Source: Gloeobacter kilaueensis JS1 (GTDB taxonomy: Bacteria > Cyanobacteriota > Cyanobacteriia > Gloeobacterales > Gloeobacteraceae). From it: a stretch of 64,000 nucleotides of DNA. Where the stretch lies: positions 620,001 to 684,000 of the forward strand of contig NC_022600.1 of assembly GCF_000484535.1 (NCBI RefSeq). The letters run 5' to 3'. Numbering within the stretch: the first letter of the stretch is position 1; each line of letters begins with the position of its first letter. Below are positions 60,315 to 64,000 of this stretch, piece after piece. A program made the position numbers and the translations under genes. A model generated the notes under the pieces. The model was not told the origin of the DNA and ran no database searches. It worked only from the letters and a program-made list of their open reading frames with translations.

Positions 60315-61352
60315 CTACTCGTCGCCGATCTGCAGCCGCCGCTGCAGCAGAGCCAGCTTGTGCTGCAGCTCCCGGACATTTTGAAATAGCTCCGGCAGGC
60401 GGCGGATGAGCGCCGAGGTGCGCAACCAGAGGGCGTGGGGCATGGCCGGCGAACCGGAGACGACCGTGCCCGGCTCCACGTCGCTGGGTACACCGCCCTT
60501 GGCTGAGACCATCGCCCGATCGCCAATCGAAGCGTGGCCCGCGACGCCCACCTGACCGGCGAGCACGACATTGCGACCAACCTGCACGCCGCCCGCCAGA
60601 CCGACCTGGGCGATCAGGAGACAATTGTCGTCGATCTGACTGCCGTGGCCGATCATGACCAGGTTGTCGAGTTTGCTGCCTCTGCCAATACGGGTATAGC
60701 CCACTGCCGGACGGTCGATCGCCGTGTTGGAGCCGATTTCGACGTTGTCTTCGATCCGCACGTAGCCCGACTGGGGCATCTTGTGCCAGGTGCCTTCGAG
60801 GGTCGGTACAAAACCAAAGCCTTCGGTGCCGACGACGGTGCCGGACTGGAGGATGCAGTCGTCGCCTATCTCGGTGCGCTCGTGGATGGCGCAGTTGGCA
60901 TGGATAACCGTCCGCGCTCCGATGCGCACACCGCTGTAGATCGTGCTGTTCGGAAAAAGAATCGCCCCGTCGCCTATCGTCACGTCGTCGGCGATGACGA
61001 CGTGGGCTCCGATATGCACGTCCGCTCCAAGCCGGACCTCAGTACCGATCACCGCACTCGGATGCACGCCAGGGACAGGCAGACGGGGCTGATAGTACAG
61101 AGCCAGGGCACGGGCAAAGGCGAGGCGGGGCTGATCGCTGCGGATACACGGGATGTCGGGTCTGTGGGTGCGCCAGTCGAGAATCAGGGCTTCGGCGCGG
61201 GTGCTCTTTAGAAAGCGCGCATACTTTTCACTTTCGATAAAACTGAGTTCCCCTGGCCCGGCCTGCTGAATGGCAGCCAGACCGCGAATCTCGACGTTGG
61301 GGTTTCCCTCCACCGTGCAGCTCAGTTGTGCTGCCAGTTCCCCAAGCTTCAT
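60315..61352 (-). CDS. lpxD: UDP-3-O-acylglucosamine N-acyltransferase
   Basis: The ATG at 61352 gives 345 aa. An N-terminal uridine-binding domain precedes left-handed beta-helix hexapeptides (IGTEVRLGADVHIG and others) and the catalytic His in VMIGHGSQI. A C-terminal coiled coil (QNVRELQHKLALLQRRLQ) follows. It catalyses the third step of lipid A synthesis. It is followed by hli-maf. Confidence 0.94.
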   Translation of the reverse strand: MKLGELAAQLSCTVEGNPNVEIRGLAAIQQAGPGELSFIESEKYARFLKSTRAEALILDWRTHRPDIPCIRSDQPRLAFARALALYYQPRLPVPGVHPSAVIGTEVRLGADVHIGAHVVIADDVTIGDGAILFPNSTIYSGVRIGARTVIHANCAIHERTEIGDDCILQSGTVVGTEGFGFVPTLEGTWHKMPQSGYVRIEDNVEIGSNTAIDRPAVGYTRIGRGSKLDNLVMIGHGSQIDDNCLLIAQVGLAGGVQVGRNVVLAGQVGVAGHASIGDRAMVSAKGGVPSDVEPGTVVSGSPAMPHALWLRTSALIRRLPELFQNVRELQHKLALLQRRLQIGDE

Positions 61353-61381
61353 CCCTGTGCCCAAAAGCGATAAGCAGGATT

Positions 61382-62653
61382 TTATCGCACCCCAGCAACA
61401 ACGGCTTCGACCAGATTGACGAAGGCGCTCGCCGCCCCGCTCGCGCCCATTACCTGCCGCAGTTGCCAGGAGACAGCTGCGCGCCGCTCGGGATCAGCGA
61501 GCCATTCTTCTACGAGAGGCACCAGATCGGCGGCGGTGAGGTGACAGAAAAGTTCCGGCACCAGCATCCGCTCCGCCCGAATGTTGGGCCAGGCGAGCAG
61601 GCCCAGTTTGCCTGCGATCCGCCGGTTGATCGCAGCGGCGATCGTCGAGCCGAGCTTGCCGGGGAGATTGCTGAAGAGCCCCGGCAACCCATCCCAGGCG
61701 CGCATCACATCCCAGCGGTTGGTGGGAATAATGACAATCATCGGTACCCCGAGGATGCCCAGCTCCGCCGTATTCGCTCCTACGGTGGTGAGGGCCAGAT
61801 CGCACACCGACAGCAGATCGTAGGCCGGGTAGTCGAACCAGAGACGGATCGATACCCCTCCGGCAGTTTCGAGATAATCGCCGTCGCCCCGGCGCACGAG
61901 CCTGCCGCTCTGGCCCCCCACCAGTTCGAGATTCGGATTGGTCGGCAGGGCGTAGCGCTCGAGGTCCGTCGCCTGCAGCGCCGGTGCCACCGGAATGACG
62001 AAGCGCAGATCGGAGCGGCGCTTGCCCAGCGCTTCTGCCAGACCGAGGAACATCGGAATGCCGAGGGAGAGCTTGGCCGGTTTGGAACCGGGCAGCAGCG
62101 CTATCGTCTGGGATTTTTCGCCCAGGGCCAGTTTCTGGCGGACCTGGGCCTGACCGGCTTCGCCCAGGGCGCGCACCGCGTCGATCATCAGATCGCCTGT
62201 GACCTGAAACTGGCCTTTGAAGCGCTCCTTCGCCGAACGGGCGCGCACGGCCTCCTCGCGCAGGCCAAAGCGGTCGATCCAGCCCGGCCAGCGCACCTGC
62301 CACTCGGCGTAGGCGACGATCGGATAACCGAGCCTGCGGGCAATCAGCGCCGAGAGCCCCTGATCGCCCCCTAAAAAAAGCACCACCCCCCGCTTTGCCC
62401 AGTCCCAGTTGCCGCTGGTGCGCCCGGTAACCAGAAACTTGAGATAATCGCGGGCTGGTTGCACCCGCTCGATGCCAGCGATGGCCTGGGCCATCTGCTC
62501 CTCGAAGCCGGAGGCGTTGCCGTCCGGGGCAAGCACCAGCGACAGCCGCGCCGTGGCAAACCGCCGCCGCAACTCCGCCACCACGGGCCGCACCCAGGTA
62601 TTCACCTCGCCGGGGCCGTTGGACAAAAGCAGAATGTCGAGCCGCTCAGCCAT
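61382..62653 (-). CDS. Lipid-A-disaccharide synthase-related protein
   Basis: A 423-aa GT-B-type protein of the cyanobacterial LpxB-like family: LLSNGPGEVNTWV at the N-terminus, FLGGDQG, LLPGSKPAKL and LALTTVGANTAELG, the last two lining the nucleotide-sugar site. It differs from true LpxB, and its acceptor is unknown. The start overlaps the aroK stop by 8 bp, so translation is coupled. Confidence 0.88.
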   Translation of the reverse strand: MAERLDILLLSNGPGEVNTWVRPVVAELRRRFATARLSLVLAPDGNASGFEEQMAQAIAGIERVQPARDYLKFLVTGRTSGNWDWAKRGVVLFLGGDQGLSALIARRLGYPIVAYAEWQVRWPGWIDRFGLREEAVRARSAKERFKGQFQVTGDLMIDAVRALGEAGQAQVRQKLALGEKSQTIALLPGSKPAKLSLGIPMFLGLAEALGKRRSDLRFVIPVAPALQATDLERYALPTNPNLELVGGQSGRLVRRGDGDYLETAGGVSIRLWFDYPAYDLLSVCDLALTTVGANTAELGILGVPMIVIIPTNRWDVMRAWDGLPGLFSNLPGKLGSTIAAAINRRIAGKLGLLAWPNIRAERMLVPELFCHLTAADLVPLVEEWLADPERRAAVSWQLRQVMGASGAASAFVNLVEAVVAGVR

Positions 62654-63179
62654 CGGCGTCTTCTTTGAGCCGCAGGGCCAGTGCCGCGAGCGTCAGGTCC
62701 ACGACTTCGGCGGGCGACGCCTCCGAGGGCACCCGCACATCCGCCTGGGCGTAGAAGGTGGCGCGCTGGGCAAGTAGACCCGCAAGCCGTTCGCCCGTAT
62801 CACCGCCCGCTAGCAAAGGCCGCACCCCCGGCGCGCCTGCCACCCGGCTTTTGAGCGTTTCGATCTCAGCGTCGAGCCAGACGATGAGGCCGTGGTGCAG
62901 GTAGCTCCAGTTGCGCCGCTCGGTAACGACGCCGCCGCCGGTGGCCACCACCAGTCGGGTGTAAGCACACACCTCCGCCAGCACCCGGCTTTCGAGGTCG
63001 CGAAAGGCCGCCTCGCCCTGTTGGGCAAAGATGTCGCTGATGCTGCTGCCGCCGATTTGTTCGATAAGTTCATCGAGGTCGAGAAACTGGTAGCCCAGCC
63101 GCTGGGCGAGCAGGCGGCCCACCGTCGATTTACCGGCACCCATCATGCCGACTAGAAAAACGCTGACACCGTTGAACAT
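62646..63179 (-). CDS. aroK: Shikimate kinase
   Basis: A 177-aa enzyme of the aromatic amino-acid pathway. P-loop GMMGAGKST (11-19), shikimate-binding DLDE and GGG (ATGGGVV) motifs, and LID region GVRPLL are intact. Confidence 0.94.
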   Translation of the reverse strand: MFNGVSVFLVGMMGAGKSTVGRLLAQRLGYQFLDLDELIEQIGGSSISDIFAQQGEAAFRDLESRVLAEVCAYTRLVVATGGGVVTERRNWSYLHHGLIVWLDAEIETLKSRVAGAPGVRPLLAGGDTGERLAGLLAQRATFYAQADVRVPSEASPAEVVDLTLAALALRLKEDADG

Positions 63180-63189
63180 AGGACCGATC

Positions 63190-64000
63190 CTACAACCCGT
63201 TCACACAATAGTTGGCGATGAGCAGCTCGCTGATCGCCCCCCGCCGGTTGGCGTTGCAGTTGACCATGCGGCTGGCGCTCACCCGCTCGATCGCAAAACC
63301 GGCGTAGGCGCGCTCAAAAAAATCGTCCTCCGGATCGCCGTTGCGCGGATCGGAGTTGCTGAGGAGCAGATAAGCGCCGGTGGTGTGCAGCTGGCGGTAA
63401 AATTCGGCGAGCCTCAACTGGGCTGCGTCGTCGAAGCGCTGGGCGGAGTAGGCAGTAAAGCGCGCCGTCTTGCTGATCGGTCGGTAGGGCGGGTCGAAGT
63501 AAAAAAAACTGTGCCGGTCCGCGAGCGGCGCGCTCGCAGTAAAGTCCCCAGACTCGATTCGGGCGCGGGCGAGCACAGCGGCTACCGCCTGCAGATTGTC
63601 GCCCATGCAGATCGTGGGTTGCCGGTAGCGGCCAAAGGGCACGTTGAACTGCGAGTGGGCGTTGGTGCGGAACAAACCGTTGTAGCAGGTGCGGTTGAGA
63701 AAAATTAGCTGTGCGGTGCGCTCTATCCAGCGATCGTCGAAGCGCTCGAAGTCGATCGCCTCGATTCCGGCGTTAAAGCGCGTCCGCACCCGGTAAAAAA
63801 AAGCGCGCCGCTCCTCGGGCGGCTCAGCGTAGTAGAGCCGTTCCAGTTCGCTCAACCGGACAATTAGCGCTTCTACGGCCCGTTGAATCGTCCGGTAAGC
63901 GAGTACGAGTTCGCGGTTGATGTCAAAGAGGACGAATTGCTCGATCGCATAGCGCTGGGCGACGTGTAAAAAGACAGCCCCACCGCCGATGAACGGTTCG
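63190..64000 (-). CDS. D12-class DNA adenine N6-methyltransferase (5' end outside window)
   Basis: About 270 residues are visible, running off the right edge. The AdoMet motif EPFIGGGAVF lies at the edge, FYFDPPYRP is the catalytic motif IV, and TCYNGLFRTN fits the Dam/DpnM family. The domain order is alpha (motif I before DPPY). It probably methylates a GATC-type site. No nuclease partner is visible on this side; only a few N-terminal residues should be missing. Confidence 0.88.
   Translation of the reverse strand, partial: EPFIGGGAVFLHVAQRYAIEQFVLFDINRELVLAYRTIQRAVEALIVRLSELERLYYAEPPEERRAFFYRVRTRFNAGIEAIDFERFDDRWIERTAQLIFLNRTCYNGLFRTNAHSQFNVPFGRYRQPTICMGDNLQAVAAVLARARIESGDFTASAPLADRHSFFYFDPPYRPISKTARFTAYSAQRFDDAAQLRLAEFYRQLHTTGAYLLLSNSDPRNGDPEDDFFERAYAGFAIERVSASRMVNCNANRRGAISELLIANYCVNGL

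Noticed and set aside
1..64000. CRISPR arrays, rRNA genes and prophage modules
   Set aside because: No regularly spaced direct repeats, no rRNA-like sequence and no capsid, tail or integrase genes were found on either strand.

Overview
The window is chromosomal DNA of a GC-rich cyanobacterium, most likely Gloeobacter or a close relative. Oxygenic phototrophy is shown by a 31-aa Psb30/Ycf12-like photosystem II peptide (13041-13136), a one-helix high-light-inducible protein (60110-60268), a DUF3067 protein, the cyanobacterial LpxB-like protein and perfect NtcA boxes (GTA-N8-TAC) in front of P-II and the ammonium transporter locus. The genus call is an inference from gene content and base composition; no 16S is present.

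Layout. 1-3.1 kb: lipoprotein, acidic RTX protein ending in an M91-type zinc protease, tRNA-Arg(CCU). 3.2-6.4 kb: apt and bifunctional rel, converging on a P-II gene with two NtcA boxes. 6.5-10.3 kb: DUF4331-TPR-HupE/UreJ operon. 10.3-13.2 kb: Cys-rich protein, Amt, small membrane protein, psb30. 13.3-24.9 kb: bifunctional PutA, ArsS, GntR regulator, TPR-CHAT protein, LOG protein, accD, DUF3067, alr. 25-34 kb: glycine-rich secreted protein, GC-rich palindromes, EF-G-like GTPase, orphan histidine kinase, NAD(P)-binding protein, a promoter/small-ORF/dps locus, Orn/Lys/Arg decarboxylase. 34.2-35.9 kb: rimP-nusA.

Three AT-rich islands with different codon use interrupt this backbone. Island 1 (about 35.9-39.9 kb) directly follows nusA, where ylxR-infB is usually found, and holds a C5 cytosine methylase and a Z1-type ATPase. 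Island 2 (about 53.0-55.7 kb) lies between an IS1634-type element (51132-52981, 6-bp target duplication, frameshifted transposase) and an IS3-family element (55810-57009). It encodes three exported proteins: a NucA/NucB-type nuclease, a small protein and a HEAT-repeat protein. Island 3 (57.1-59.0 kb) encodes a helical-repeat protein with a DUF1963/YwqG-like C-terminus.

Between the islands are a secreted glycoside hydrolase, a decayed toxin-antitoxin/VOC junction, a multidomain secreted nuclease-like protein, rplY, an M23 peptidase, a ureohydrolase-fold protein lacking metal ligands, a dicarboxylate symporter and a phosphoesterase. The right end carries hli-maf, lpxD, an LpxB-like gene, aroK and a truncated D12-class adenine methyltransferase.

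The clearest functional links are nitrogen/stringent control (rel, P-II, amt, NtcA boxes), oxidative-stress control of dps by a palindrome covering its -10 element, and the two accessory modules (methylase-Z1; exported nuclease-HEAT), which are the best candidates for undescribed systems.
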